64,000 bases of DNA from Phymorhynchus buccinoides (GCA_017654935.2 CM065690.1:16017703-16081702); one strand, 5' to 3'; shown: positions 47,151 to 62,000, counted from the stretch's first letter. Notes: generated by a model not told the origin, from the letters alone. Made by a program: numbers and translations.

Positions 47151-50100
47151 CACTCACATGCATGCATACACATGCACACACACATGCGCACGTACTTGAA
47201 GTTGCAGACACATTAATAATAAACATTATGCTTTTAAAAATGACATGTGACCTTCCACCTGTGTTTGACCAATTGACATAAGCTAGAACTTCACGGCTAC
47301 ATCAAAATGTTATGTTCTGCATAGTTATATGCGGGGATCGTCTTTAGCCATGGCAAGCTCCTAGCATAACATCATCAGTCCGAAGTCTCATCAGTCCGAA
47401 ATCGGAGTGTGGCTGCCCACATGGCGGGGTAATCAAAAACGGTCACACATGTAACGCTCTCATCCCTAGCTGGTGCATTTGTACCATAGTGTTCAAGTGC
47501 TTCGGCTGTTGGGATGATCCCTGGAGTCTTTAAGCCAGGTTATGAACAACAACATATGTGACCTTAAAGTTTACTCGGCTACAAACATGCATGCACTCAT
47601 AACACCACACCCACACAGAGTTGAACACTAACACAGAGCGACACACACATACAGTTTGCGCGTGTGTGCGTTTTTTGAGTGTGTGTGTATGCGTGCATGC
47701 TTGTGTGTGTGTGTGTGTGTGTACTGTTCAATTTTTCACTTTTTTTTTAATTACTAAATAAAACAAGGTTATTTTCACAGCAATTGTACATGTATTCAAT
47801 TTGAAAAAACCCCATGACTTTCAGAAAAATTAAGAAAATCGCTGAACGAAACACCGCGACTTTCATGCTACTGAAAACGCCTGTGAAACTACTGAAAAAA
47901 AATGGGGTTCTACTACTGAGAGGTCCGAGGGGACGTAGGCAGGTCTGCTGCAGTAAGAAACAATGTTACATGTATGACCATTTTTAAGCAACAAATAAAT
48001 AAACTGCTGATGCACATGCAAACATTGTATTTTACACAATAAACTCACAGAGTTGCTCCTTTATGGAATCAACTACCAACTAACATTAAGAGAGCACCTA
48101 ATACTAACAGCTTTAAAAACCAGCTCGACCAATTAAAAATTATAATGACATAATGTACGAATACGATGATTAATTCATCGCAAAACCTGAGTGTACGATA
48201 TACCTTGAGTACCGTATTTTACGGACCATAAGGCGCACCTGATTATAAGGCGCACCCCCCAAATTTCACACAAAATTCAGATTTTGTTTCTCTATATTCT
48301 TACTATATTATCAGTCACATTATAAGGTGCAGGGGTCTTAGTCTGGGGAAAAAGTATCACCGTAAAATACGGTATGTAAAAATCAAATCAAAAACACAAA
48401 GATGGGACTTTGAAAGCCTAATGGCTATATTATTTTCGTTCCTATTCCTAATCCTAAGATAAGGTGCTACATTTTCCCCATGTGCCTTATAATATGACTA
48501 CTAACGTAGTAAGAAAATAGAGCAACAAAAATGTTATGTTAACAGGCATGGGAATTGTCAGTCTTTGGGCTGATTTCAGCTTTTTTGATGGTCCTCTTCA
48601 GTCTTTTTTTTGCAAGTTTCAGCTTTTTTGATGGTCCAAGAGGACATCTATGAGATAAAAAAAAAAGCCCAATGAGTAAAACTTAAGTTATTGGTTATAA
48701 ATGAATGCAAAATGAACTAAATATATCAGTCTTATCTCACATACTGTTTTTAAGGCTTAGATAACAGAAGAAGCTTCATTTTCTGGGGGCTGTATCCCAA
48801 CACACACGGTTTTCAGTTTCTTTATTCCTTGTTCCTATGCCTGCTTCCAGACCCCAATTTTCAGTCTTTTTTGTCTTCTCTAATTCCCATGCCTGGTTAA
48901 ATTTGGGGGGGGGGGGGGGGGGGGTGATAATCAGGTGTGCGCCTTATAGTCGGTATGTACATTATTGTGACATCAAAACATCCAAGGGTTTACACAAGCA
49001 GATTAGAGTTTGAAATCATGGTTCACCTGCTATTGACAGTTGGTTTTTTGGTCACCGGATGACTACATTTTTTAAAAAGTATAAATTATTGCATTAAAAG
49101 TGTTGGAGAAATGTATTAAAATGTGTTACCATTTTATCAGGTTAAATCTGTTCAAATGCAGACAAATCAGATTTATTTCAGAAAGACAACTTTCCAGAAA
49201 GGCACCTCAGGCTAGCACTACCTAGCTCCTGCAAAAACATTAGGTATTCAATGCAAAAATTCTTTCCCGGCAGAGAGTTGGTTTGATTTGGCTAGTTTTG
49301 CATTTGGTAGAAAAAGTGCATGTATATAAACGATGATAAAGTTCCGATAGCGGATTTCCAACATTATATCATAATTGTACGCTCACTAACATGCACACAC
49401 GCACACTCTGACATGCACATAGACAAATTTACCGTGACACACACACACACATGTACACACACATGTGCTTCACACACACACAAACAACACACACATTTGC
49501 ATACAATTATTGCAAACTCTTCATAAAAAAAAGAATCATTAAAACAAAAAGGTGATAAAATCAGACCACACACAAACAAAAGCTTATATCCTAATGACTT
49601 CCCTGTGGGGATACCGGGGGGTCTTTCGTACAAATAGTTCCCCCACCTTCTGGAAGTTCTGTGCTTGTAACTTCCACTAATCTTTCACTCTATTGACTCT
49701 GCCTTTTCCCTTTGCTTTCTGTCATCTATCTTTCTGCCTCATTCTCATGCCTTTAAAAAAAAAAAAAATCTTCCCAATTTTCTCTTTGAGCTCCTCCGAA
49801 ATCGGAATGTGTTGGCTGTACGCAGCGGGGAGACCAGTGAAAACTGAAAACCATAAGTACCTTATCCATTATGGCCATGTGGCCTGGGAACGCAGAAGAA
49901 TAAGAATAATCCTAGTGATATGATCCAAATTACATTGTACAGAAAAAGAAAAAAAACACTTTAAAAGTATGGACCACATGTCAGTACCCAAACCCTTTAA
50001 ATCATTTCATAAAAAATCCTTGCGTACCTTTTCAACAAATGTTTTCACAGTTTAGACAAACCATAAATCATTTCATACAAAATCCTTGCGTACCTTTTCA

Positions 50101-52677
50101 ACAAATGTTTTCACAGTTTAGACAGACAAACCATAAATCATTTCAGACAAAATCCTTGCGTACCTTTTCAACAAATGTTTTCACAGTTTAGACAGACAAA
50201 CCATAAATCATTTCATACAAAATCCTTGCGTACCTTTTCAACAAATGCTTTCACAGTTTAGACAGACCAACCATATGGATAAAAACAACCCCTTAAAAAC
50301 CCTTTCACCGCCAGCCATATTTCAGCCAAAATGTTCCATTAAATTTACCTTGGGTAGAGAACAAAAACCATCTGCAGTATTGGGGATTCTTCTGTGACAT
50401 ATAAAATAAGGTCTATCCTTACTTCCCCAAACTAAGACAATTAGGGTCTTTGGATTATAGACCCCAATTTGATGCCTTTTAAGCCGGCGACAGACTATGC
50501 GACTGCCTCATATGACTCGATCAGGTCGTGACGTAGATCAAATTTTGTTTCCCGCACAGAAGAGGTCACAAGCCATCTGACTCGATCAGTGAAATTTAGA
50601 ACCCGCCCTATTCGGCCCTGTCACCTGACTGGTCCCGACTGAGTCAGACTGATCGAGAAGGATGGTATGCAAATGAGACCTGATCGAGTCACATGAAGCA
50701 GTCACATAGTCTGTCACCGGCTTTAGTGTCATAGGTGTTAAATCACTGTGGTGCTAAAATGCGACTTTGGCGGTGGAAGGGTTTTAAATTAAGATGAAGC
50801 GCAAACTCTTCCTAAAATAAGCAGTCACACCAGAAAAAAGGTGATAAAAACAGACACAAAATAAAATCTTGTATCCTAGTGACAACAGCCCAGTAAGACA
50901 CTACCTGTAGAAAAAAATATTTAAAACATTCAAAAAGCATGGGGCCACAGAGAGATTATACCCCCAAAACCCTTTATATGAATTTCATCAAATATCCTTT
51001 AAAATGTATTTCAGTAAAATCGTTCACAGCATAGGACAGACAAACCAAAATTGAGGAAAAACATAACCCCTTAAGATGAAGAGCAAACCCTTCCTTGTAA
51101 AAATTAGCAGTTACACCAAGAAAAATGACACACACACACACTGTATCCTTGCGACACTGTCCAGAATTCACCGACATACCTAAACAAAACAAAATTGAAT
51201 ATCTAAAAGTATGGACCATACATGGGTTCCCCAAATCTTTATACAATTTCATCAAAATCCTTTCATCCATTTTGGAGTAAAGTTGTTCTCAGTACAGACT
51301 TCACAAACTCAAAGGACACGCATAATAATCTTTAAAGCTGAGGTACGTGACTAAAAATAAAATAACGATTAAGACATTTTTGATCAATATGTTAGTGTAC
51401 TAATTAAAATGTGGTTTAATCCCCCCCCTCCTTCCCCTCATCCCCATTCCTTAGGATAGGAATACATCATATCACATGATCTGGTGTTAGAATCTGTGCA
51501 TTACCGTAACATGGAACATCGTATAGTCATACTTTCACAGCCGTCATGTTTCTGTATTAGTTGTGTGTATTTGAACAGAGTACCGTAATATGCGGACTAT
51601 AAGCCGCTACTTTCCCCCATGTCACGATAAATAAGTAGTCGTATGAAATATTTACCTCTGCGCATGCGCATTAGAACAGTTACTTATCTCACGTGATTAC
51701 TACTAACCCTAACCCTAACCACGGAAAGAACCAAGAAATAGAGCAGGAGGGTGTAAATCTACATATTTGCAGAGAAATCGATGTACAAAGCCATGCACTT
51801 AGTTTCGTAATGATTCACAATGGCGGACAAACAAACAATTCTGATTGGCTACGCGGCTAGGACTACTTATCTCATAGAGGTAGCATATTCTCTTCACACC
51901 CCTCAACTTTGGCCCATGCGGCTTATGTACTGATGCGGCTTGTCTGTGGCTTTTCCCCTTCTACATTTATTAGTACCATTAAATCTGCTTCCAGCCACAT
52001 TCTCCAGCCTATTTTGATCTTCATTGTAGCTCTCAAACTTGGTTTTAACTCTCAATAGCTTCAAATCCCATGTTTAAAATGCTTCAGATTATTATATACT
52101 CTTGATGAATTGCAATTACAGTGGAACCTCCCTTATAAGACCTTCAAAAATCATCCAAAATTAGGTCTTATAAGGGAGGGGTCTTATAAGAGAGGTCATT
52201 TTAATACTTACAAAGAAGGGCAATGTCTCAGAGAAGTAGGTCTTATGTGGGAGGGAGTCTTATAATGGGAGGTCTTATAAGGGAGGTTCCACTGTATTTC
52301 AATAGGTTTTTTTCTTAAACTTTGTGAGCTATTTTTTGTGTGTAATTTTGTGTGCGACTTATAAACTGCTGCGGCTTATATATGAATGAATACCTGATAT
52401 TCTGTAAATTCGAGGGATGCGGCTAACATACAGGTGCGCCTTATAGTCCAAATTTGACGGTATTTAGGCAGCATCGCATCACATTGGTGTAGTATAAAAA
52501 AATCCTTTCAAATGAGGCACAATAATAATGGAACATGAGTCGCTAGTTAGTTTCCGTATCAACTGCGTGCAATGAACAAAGAATATCGCGCGAAATATCC
52601 CTGCAGAACTGGTCTCCCTTTTCCCCTGTGATCCTGGCATCTGCTGGAGTCTTGGCTCTCTGACTCTCACTGGTCAC

Positions 52678-52745
52678 TCAGTCCATTTTTTCGTTGACCT
52701 GCCCACCGGAGATAGATTTCAGCACAGCTTCTATGCGCCGGAGAC
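52678..52745 (-). CDS. ACCS: ACCS-like gene, copy B, last coding exon with stop
   Basis: Identical to 11073-11140: two bases, LRRIEAVLKSISGGQVNEKM, D, TGA (52678-52680). The acceptor is ttttgtgcag. Confidence 0.92.
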
Positions 52746-53859
52746 CTGCACAAAAAAAAAAGACAAAGAAAAAGACGGGCAATCCATGTTAGAAAAAACT
52801 TCAAAACTGAAAGGGGTTCCCGTAAAATGAAACTCTATAAAATTTTAACCCTTTCACCGCCAAAGTCGCATTTTAGCACCACAGTGATTTAACACGTATG
52901 TCACTAAAAGGCATCAAATTGGGGTCTAGTATCCAAAGACCCTAATGTCTTAGTTTTGGGAAGTAAGGATAGACCTTATTTTATATATGTCACAGAAGAA
53001 TCCCCAATACTGCAGATGGATTTTGTTCTCTATCTAGGTCAAATTAATGGACATTTTTTGCTGAAATATGGCTGGCGGTGAAAGGGTTAAGAGGGGTCGG
53101 AGTCACTATATATTTTAGGGTGTCACAATAGGAATTGTTCGGAAATAATTAAGGGGAGTAATTTCATGGTGTGTAGGAGTTATCTTGCCTAATTCAATCG
53201 GTCAAACACAGGAAGTTACTCTACCATCAGGTAGATCCCCAGTCCTCACCTCGTGTGTTTGAGGAGACACACAGCATGCAGAACACAGTGCGTCATTCTA
53301 AATTTGATGTAATTTATATTTTTACGTCACAGTTTGCAAGTTCTATCACGTTGTAGCAACTGGCCACCCCTTATTTTTCTACAAAATGTTTGCAAGTTGC
53401 TGACTCACATCCTGCGGTTTCAAGCTGCGACGCCATTGTTGCATTGTTGCTATGGCATTTGACCGAGTAATGGAGGTAAACAACTCTAATTTTCACGAAG
53501 TGCTCTCCCCTAGTTTTTTTCTCTCCGAAAATCGTCTATTGATGCAGAAATGCTTTTTTCATGCTGTAAAACTGAGTTGTAGTGCACACTGGAAAACAGT
53601 TCTTCATGTGACAATTTACAATGTTTTTTTGCGACTCACCGGCCTGAAATCCAGTGCAGCAGATGGGAGTATTGACCGTCAAGAGATCCATATAAAATAT
53701 AAACAAATATTGTGCATGAAAATTGACCATGCTTTTAAATCATAATGACATTCGAAGGGTTTGCAAGATTTTTTTGAAGAAAGCGGGAATGCTGCCAGTT
53801 AAACAAATCACCATGTTCCCAACCATTCCATGCTCTGACCTTCACCAGCACTGTGCTTG

Positions 53860-54060
53860 CTGGAGGTGAATTTGACTGATATAGGAATCACCTTGGTGAA
53901 TACTGGTGACTGATGTAGGTCACCTTGGTGAATACTGGTGCTGATATAGGGATCACCAGTGAAAACTGAAAACCGGACATAGGAATCACCTTGGTGAATA
54001 TGGCCATATAGGAATCACCTTGGGAATACTGCAGACTGAAGAAGAACCTTGGTGAATGCG
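53860..54060. repeat. Mosaic of copy A sequence and an ATAGGAATCACCTTGGTGAA repeat (copy B)
   Basis: Five or six copies of a motif like ATAGGAATCACCTTGGTGAA and TACTGGTGACT are interleaved with short pieces that match copy A in order (GTGAAAACTGAAAACCGGAC, ATGGCCATAT, GAAGAAGAA). This is not a simple insertion. Confidence 0.75.
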
Positions 54061-54118
54061 GAACCATCCCAGAGTGGCTCAGGTCAGCTTCTGTAATGGT
54101 GACTAATCTAGGATTTAC

Positions 54119-54272
54119 CTTCCAGCACGTTGTGCTCGCTGGAGGCGAAGATGATGCGGAACCATCCCGGCGTGGCGCAGTAGCTCTGCTTTCCAGGCAT
54201 GGTGTAGACTTTGGCCTCCATGAACTTCAGGAACAGCTCCTCTTCCGCCTTGAACGTCTGCTCCGACATGAA
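54119..54272 (-). CDS. ACCS: ACCS-like gene, copy B, exon with GWFR motif
   Basis: 154 bp, same phases as copy A. Five substitutions relative to copy A, all at third codon positions and all synonymous (for example CCA GGG versus CCG GGA in the PGW motif). The acceptor is TTTTTTTTTAG instead of copy A's G-run followed by TTCAG, so it looks stronger. The exon sits inside a patch (about 53840-55300) more diverged from copy A than the rest of the duplication. Confidence 0.94.
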
Positions 54273-54408
54273 CTAAAAAAAAAGAACCAACCCCACACAG
54301 GCAACAAGATGGCGCAGCCAATATGAACTGTACTCCCAGTGAATGCCTGCTACACTACATACGATTCGTTATCAATGCGATGCGATTTGTGACGATGCTT
54401 GTCATGAT

Positions 54409-54800
54409 GTCATCCCAAGCATAAAGCCAGGAAGATTGTAAATGACACTCCCATGCTTTGAACAAACATTACGAACTTACCTTCTGGACGTCGCTACAAA
54501 ACTTTTAAAGTCAACTCCAGGGCACAGAAATCCTTCATCCCCAGATCCATCCACCTCCTAAACTCATGATCCTTTTAGGTTTAAATGTGTGTTCATCGTG
54601 TTAGAAAAGAAACTATGCATGCTTATCCTTAGGATGTATGTATCCACATATAATGTGTATCTTTAAGCGTGTATTATGTGTACCTTTTGCTCCTATTCAT
54701 GCATGCTGAATGTCGATGTCTTTGTTATTCTGGCACCTGAACAAAATTTCTCCTTGGGAGATAATAAAGTGCGATTGTGAATTTGATTTGATTTGATTTG
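54409..54800 (+). mobile_element. LINE 3' end insertion present only in copy B
   Basis: About 390 bp absent from copy A, inserted into the middle of the MITE at the site tgtcatgat|tc. It ends AATTTCTCCTTGGGAGATAA, TAAAGTGCGATTGTGAATTTGA and (TTTGA)n, a typical non-LTR retrotransposon 3' UTR with a pentanucleotide tail. No RT coding is left. Confidence 0.8.
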
Positions 54801-57252
54801 ATTCACGTGAAATTCAAGTATTGGGTCTACTTGAGTATATTATGGAGCGAAAGTAGTAGAGGATTATTTTCAGACGGAAGTATTTCACGTGAATTATAGA
54901 ATCGCATCATCATAATCGCATCGCACTGACATAGAATATTATGTAATGTAGCAGGCCCTATACTGATGAAAGGCAAGGGAGATCATTTTTGAACCTTGGG
55001 TCATTTTTTTTTTCCTGGTGCTAAAAATATTCCTGTATTGGTACGGCAATACCCAGAAGTTTATAATTTTACGAGAAAAAAACAACTTGGATTACTTTTT
55101 GTCACTTTACCAACTTTGGTCGGAAATCCATGCCAAAAGCACATGGATCAGACTTGCTTTAAGTCCTAATCCAAAGGACTAGACATTCACTTCGATTTTC
55201 CCGTTAAACTGGAAAGAAAGGGCTACGAGGCCACGATTCGAAATCGGGTCACTCATGCATTTAATTGGCAGGCGAACGTCTTAAGCACTCTTGCCACCCT
55301 TCTTCTTAGTCAATGTCCATAATTTTATCTTCTTCTTCATCGATCACTTATAGTTTCCTGTCAATTATGAGCGCAGATGCGCCATGCTGCCGCTATGCGC
55401 CTAATTAAGAACTAGTTAGGCCCAGCATGTCCGTCTTCTGCTGGAGAAAAATCTTTGTAAGAATTTCTTGAGAAAAAAAAGCAGAAGAATGGACTGGTTA
55501 CTAGGCAGAAAGATAGTAGATGACAGTATAAAGCAAAGGGGAAAGGCAGAGTGACGTCATATAAAGTCACAAGCACAGAACTTCCAGAAGGTGAGGGAAC
55601 TATCTGTTCGAAAGACACCCCACTTCCCATCTGGAGAGGTGAGAGAGGGAGAGACTCATAGAGGGGACGGGGTCGTCCAGCTCCCCGTATGGAGGCACGA
55701 GGCATAGGCCAATAGCTAAACAAGGACTGTATAATGCTCTCTCAGACAATGACAATATTTACAATAGAAACCAAGAAGAAGAAAAATCTGATTAACGTTC
55801 TAGGGACTGGAACAGTCACATGTGGGACATTAATAGATATAATGATGGTGGGACGATCCTGGAGGTACTGCAACGCCAGGGAAGTTAGTTTTTTAAATTT
55901 TAAACAATATACTTTCGTTAATAAATCTGATGATGTTGCAACATAAATAAAGCTATAAATAAAGGCACCAGTCGAGTGGAACCTCCCTTATATTAAAGAC
56001 CTCCCATTATAAGACTCCCTCCCACATAAGACCTACTTCTCTGACCCATTGCCCTTCTTTGTAAAGTAATAAAATTACCTCCCTTATCAAAGACCCCATT
56101 TTGGATGATTTTTGAAGGTCTTATAAGGGAGGTTCCACTGTACTACATACCTTGGCTATTGTTTCAATCAATATCTTTATCGATTAAAAAGTTGGGACTT
56201 TCCTGGTATTGCAGTACCTCCAGGATCGTCCCGCCATCTTTATAGTTAATAATGTCCCACATGTGTACCAGTACAATAGAACTTCCCTTATATAAAGACC
56301 TCCCATTATAAGACTCCCTCCCACACAAGACCTACTTCTCCGAGACATTGCTCTTCTTTGTAAAGTATTAAAATTACCTCCCTTATAGGTCTTCTACAGT
56401 GGAACCTCCCTTATAAGACTCCCTCCCACATAAGACCTACTTCTCTGACCCATTGCCCTTCTCATTTGTAAAGTAATAAAATTACCTCCCTTACAAGACC
56501 CCATTTTGGATGATTTTTGAAGGTCTTATACAGTGGAACCTCCCTTATAAAACCTCCCATTATAAGACTCCCTCCCACATAAGACCTACTTCTCTGAGAC
56601 ATTGCCCTTCTTTGTAAAGTATTAAAATTACTTCCCTTATAAGACCCCATTTTGGATGATGAAATTATGATGATGAAATTCTGCTTAACGTCCTCCGGTC
56701 TGGAACAGACTACATATGGGACATTAGTATAATATAAAGATGGTGGGATCGATCCTGGAGGCAATACCCGGAGGCAGTGCAACACCAGGAAAGTCCCGAA
56801 TTGTTAGCAATACAGATGTGTATGAAAACAAACTTTTGGATGGTTTTTGAAGGTCGCAGGCATGAAAACTACTGTTAAAAAAAAAAGAGGAGATTTTTTC
56901 AGCCGAGAAATCCTTCCACCTGGATTTTCAGCTAACGTCAGAAGTTTTGTTGGGCGGGGGGGGGGTGGGGTGGGGGGGGGGGGGTGGGGGGGGGGGGGGT
57001 GTTCAAGTACTCATTTCACAGCATTTCACATCCTACTTCGCCTTCCAACTGACAAGTCCAACTCGATACATGCGTTCTCGGCGGACGCCATCTTGGAAAT
57101 GACAACGGCGGAAGAACAAAAAGGCGCGTGTCAAGATAATTTTGGTTCGGTTTTTCGGGGGTTTTCCCGGCGGAGATCGCTCGATTTCGATAAAAAAATC
57201 GACGGAGATGGCGGAGCTGTTTTCATGCGGGAGGTTCCACTGTACTACATAC

Positions 57253-57395
57253 CTTGGAGAAGTCAGCCCAGATGAAGATGCCGGCTTTGGTGGGGTGGAC
57301 GGGCACGCCCATCTTGGTCAGCTTGGCGCAGGCCGCCTGGAAGATGACCGCCAACCGCCTGTGGAAGGTGGGGAAGTAGACCTCGTCCAGCCATT
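57253..57395 (-). CDS. ACCS: ACCS-like gene, copy B, WLDEVYFPT exon
   Basis: Identical in sequence to 15515-15657 in copy A, with acceptor tctttgtccag and donor GTATGT. It encodes WLDEVYFPTFHRRLAVIFQ to IFIWADFSK. Seven more copies of the acceptor and exon start lie upstream at 102-bp spacing up to 58109. The pogo-like MITE terminus beside the donor is also present. Confidence 0.92.
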
Positions 57396-58109
57396 CTGGA
57401 CAAAGAGAGAACCAGGTATGATACTTTAAAGGGGGACCCTGGAAGATGACCGCCAGCCTCCTGTGGAAGGTGGGGAAGTAGACCTCGTCCAGCCACCCTG
57501 GACAAAGAGAGAACCAGGTATGATACTTTAAAGGTGGACCCTGGAAGATGACCGCCAACCGCCTGTGGAAGGTGGGGAAGTAGACCTCGTCCAGCCATTC
57601 TGGACAAAGAGAGAACCAGGTATGATACTTTAAAGGTGGACCCTGGAAGATGACCGCCAACCGCCTGTGGAAGGTGGGGAAGTAGACCTCGTCCAGCCAT
57701 TCTGGACAAAGAGAGAACCAGGTATGATACTTTAAAGGTGGACCCTGGAAGATGACCGCCAACCGCCTGTGGAAGGTGGGGAAGTAGACCTCGTCCAGCC
57801 ACCCTGGACAAAGAGAGAACCAGGTATGATACTTTAAAGGTGGACCCTGGAAGATGACCGCCAACCGCCTGTGGAAGGTGGGGAAGTAGACCTCGTCCAG
57901 CCACCCTGGACAAAGAGAGAACCAGGTATGATACTTTAAAGGTGGACCCTGGAAGATGACCGCCAACCGCCTGTGGAAGGTGGGGAAGTAGACCTCGTCC
58001 AGCCATTCTGGACAAAGAGAGAACCAGGTATGATACTTTAAAGGTGGACCCTGGAAGATGACCGCCAACCGCCTGTGGAAGGTGGGGAAGTAGACCTCGT
58101 CCAGCCACT
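57337..58109 (-). repeat. 102-bp exon/acceptor minisatellite, 8 units (copy B)
   Basis: Eight tandem units; the exon-start positions run from 57395 to 58109 and differ by exactly 714 = 7 x 102. Unit content is the same as in copy A (acceptor, WLDEVYFPTFHRRLAVIFQ, intron-derived linker). One unit near 57450 carries substitutions giving RRLLEAGGHLPG-like readings in another frame; all units stay open in the exon frame. Three units more than copy A. Confidence 0.95.
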
Positions 58110-59090
58110 CTGTGTTCTTATCCCACACAGAAGGCGCATGCAGGCAGACACTGACGCTTGCATGCTCACGCACACACACACGCTCACGCTCACACTCACA
58201 CACACACACTGTACGTAGAGAGGCACAGATGTAACACATTCACCTTGTATACAATAAACCCCGAGTTCGAACCAGTTTGCAGGGGACTTTTCCTCTCACT
58301 CTACACTAGGCCTTACGGTCTGAACGCAGTCTTTCGGATGAGATGATAAACCGAGGCCATGTGTGTCCATGCACTTAGCACACGCTAAACCCAGTGGCAA
58401 CGAAAAAGTTGTCATTTGCTCAAAATTGAACCCCCCCCTTCTTTCCTCATCAGTCACACAAAAATCGCATGCCCCCCAAAAAAAGGGTGGCGTGCCTCTG
58501 GCTGCGACGCGCTGTCCAGGTGGGAGTAACCCGAATTTCACAGAGACGCCTCTGTGACTATAAAGTACCAAACACCCCAAAAATCCCACCACCAATACAT
58601 AAATTGACCTTGAAAAGCAATCCTACCGTGGATAGACGATTTTCGGAAAAAAACTAGGGGAGACCACTTCGTGAAAATTAGAGTTAGAAATTTGACTTAC
58701 TCGGTCAAAACCATAGCAAACATAGCAGCCATGGCATCGAAGCTTGAAACCACAGGATGCGAGTCAGCGACTTGCAAACATTTTTTTTTTTAGAAAAATG
58801 AGGGGCGGCCAGTATCCACAAACTGATGGAATTTGCAAAATGTGACGTAAAAATATAAATGACATCAATTTTAGAATGACGCACGGTGTTCTAAGTGATG
58901 CAAGTCTACTCAAACACACGCGAGGCAAGAGCTGATGGTAGAGCCGGTAACTTCCCCTGTTTGACCGATTGAATTAGGCAAGATCACTCCCACACACCAT
59001 GAAATTACTCCCCTTAATTATTTCCGAACAATTCCTATTTCCCCACCCCCAATGCCTAAAACAACCCACCAAAAAACAACAACCCAGCAA

Positions 59091-62000
59091 CACTCTCACT
59101 TTTATCAGCGACACTCTCACTTTCATTAGCGACACACTCACTTTCATCAGCGACACTCACTTTTATCAGCGACACTCACATTCATCAGCGACACACTCAC
59201 TTTCATCAGCGACACACTCACTTTCATCAGCGACACACTCACTTTTATCAGCGACACACTCACTTTTATCAGCGACACACTCACTTTCATCAGCGACACA
59301 CTCACTTTTATCAGCGACACTCACTTTCATCAGCGACACACTCACTTTCACTTTTATCAGCGACACACTCACTTTCATCAGCGACACACTCACTTTCATC
59401 AGCGACACACTCACTTTTATCAGCGACACACTCACTTTCATCAGCGACACACTCACTTTCATCAGCGACACTCACTTTTATCAGCGACACTCACTTTCAT
59501 CAGTGACACACTCACTTTCATCAGCGACACACTCACTTTTATCAGCGACACTCACTTTCATCAGCGACACACTCACTTTTATCAGCGACACACTCACTTT
59601 CATCAGCGACACTCACTTTTATCAGCGACACTCACTTTTATCAGCGACACACTCACTATCAGCGACACTCACTTTTATCAGCGACACACTCACTTTTATC
59701 AGCGACACACTCACTTTTATCAGCGACACACTCACTTTTATCAGCGACACACTCACTTTTATCAGCGACACACTCACTTTTATCAGCGACACACTCACTT
59801 TTATCAGAGACACTCACTTTTATCAGCGACACACTCACTTTTATCAGAGACACACTCACTTTTATCAGTGACACACTCACTTTTATCAGCGACACTCACT
59901 TTTATCAGACACACTCACTTTTATCGACACACTCACTTTTATCAGCGACACACTCACTTTTATCAGCGACACACTCACTTTTATCAGCGACACACTCACT
60001 TTTATCAGCGACACACTCACTTTTATCAGCGACACACTCACTTTTATCAGCGACACTCACTTTTATCAGCGACACACTCACTTTTATCAGCGACACACTC
60101 ACTTTTATCAGGGACACACTCACTTTTATCAGTGACACACTCACTTTTATCAGCGACACACTCACTTTTATCAGCGACACACTCACTTTTATCAGCGACA
60201 CACTCACTTTTATCAGCGACACACTCACTTTTATCAGGGACACACTCACTTTTATCAGCGACACACTCACTTTTATCAGCGACACACTCACTTTCATCAG
60301 CGACACACTCACTTTCACTTTTATCAGCGACACACTCACTTTTATCAGCGACACACTCACTTTTATCAGCGACACACTCACTTTTATCAGCGACACACTC
60401 ACTTTTATCAGCGACACACTCACTTTTATCAGACACACTCACTTTTATCAGCGACACACTCACTTTTATCAGCGACACACTCACTTTTATCAGCGACACA
60501 CTCACTTTTATCAGCGACACACTCACTTTTATCAGGACACACTCACTTTTATCAGTGACACACTCACTTTTATCAGGGACACTCACTTTTATCAGGGACA
60601 CACTCACTTTTATCAGGGACACACTCACTTTTATCAGCGACACACTCACTTTTATCAGGGACACACTCACTTTTATCAGTGACACACTCACTTTTATCAG
60701 GGACACACTCACTTTTATCAGACACACTCACTTTTATCAGTGACACTCACTTTTATCAGGGACACACTCACTTTTATCAGGGACACTCACTTTTCAGTCA
60801 GCGACACACTCACTTTTATCAGCGACACACTCACTTTTATCAGCGACACACTCACTTTTATCAGCGACACACTCACTTTTATCAGCGACACACTCACTTT
60901 TATCAGCGACACACTCACTTTTATCAGCGACATACTCACTTTTATCAGCGACACTCACTTTTATCAGTGACACTCACTTTTATCACACACTCACTTTTAT
61001 CAGGGACACACTCACTTTTATCAGTGACACACTCACTTTTATCAGGGACACTCACTTTTATCAGCGACACACTCACTTTTATCAGCGACACTCACTTTTA
61101 TCAGTGACACACTCACTTTTATCAGGGACACACTCACTTTTATCAGTGACACACTCACTTTTATCAGGGACACACTCACTTTTATCAGAGACACACTCAC
61201 TTTTATCAGCGACACACTCAGAGACACACTCACTTTTATCAGGGAGACACACTCACTTTTATCAGAGACTTTTATCAGCGACACTCACTTTTATCAGCGA
61301 CACACTCACTTTTATCAGGGACACACTCACTTTTATCAGACACACTCACTTTTATCAGCGACACACTCACTTTTATCAGCGACACACTCACTTTTATCAG
61401 CGACACACTCACTTTTATCAGCGACACACTCACTTTTATCAGACACACTCACTTTTATCAGCGACACACTCACTTTTATCAGCGACACACTCACTTTTAT
61501 CAGCGACACACTCACTTTTATCAGCGACACACTCACTTTTATCAGCGACACACTCACTTTTATCAGCGACACACTCACTTTTATCAGTGACACACTCACT
61601 TTTATCAGGACACACTCACTTTTATCAGTGACACACTCACTTTTATCAGGGACACACTCACTTTTATCAGACACACTCACTTTTATCAGCGACACACTCA
61701 CTTTTATCAGGGACACACTCACTTTTATCAGCGACACACTCACTTTTATCAGCGACACACTCACTTTTATCAGGGACACACTCACTTTTATCAGCGACAC
61801 ACTCACTTTTATCAGCGACACACTCACTTTTATCAGTGACACACTCACTTTTATCAGGGACACACTCACTTTTATCAGCGACACACTCACTTTTATCAGC
61901 GACACACTCACTTTTATCAGCGACACACTCACTTTTATCAGGGACACACTCACTTTTATCAGCGACACACTCACTTTTATCAGCGACACACTCACTTTTA

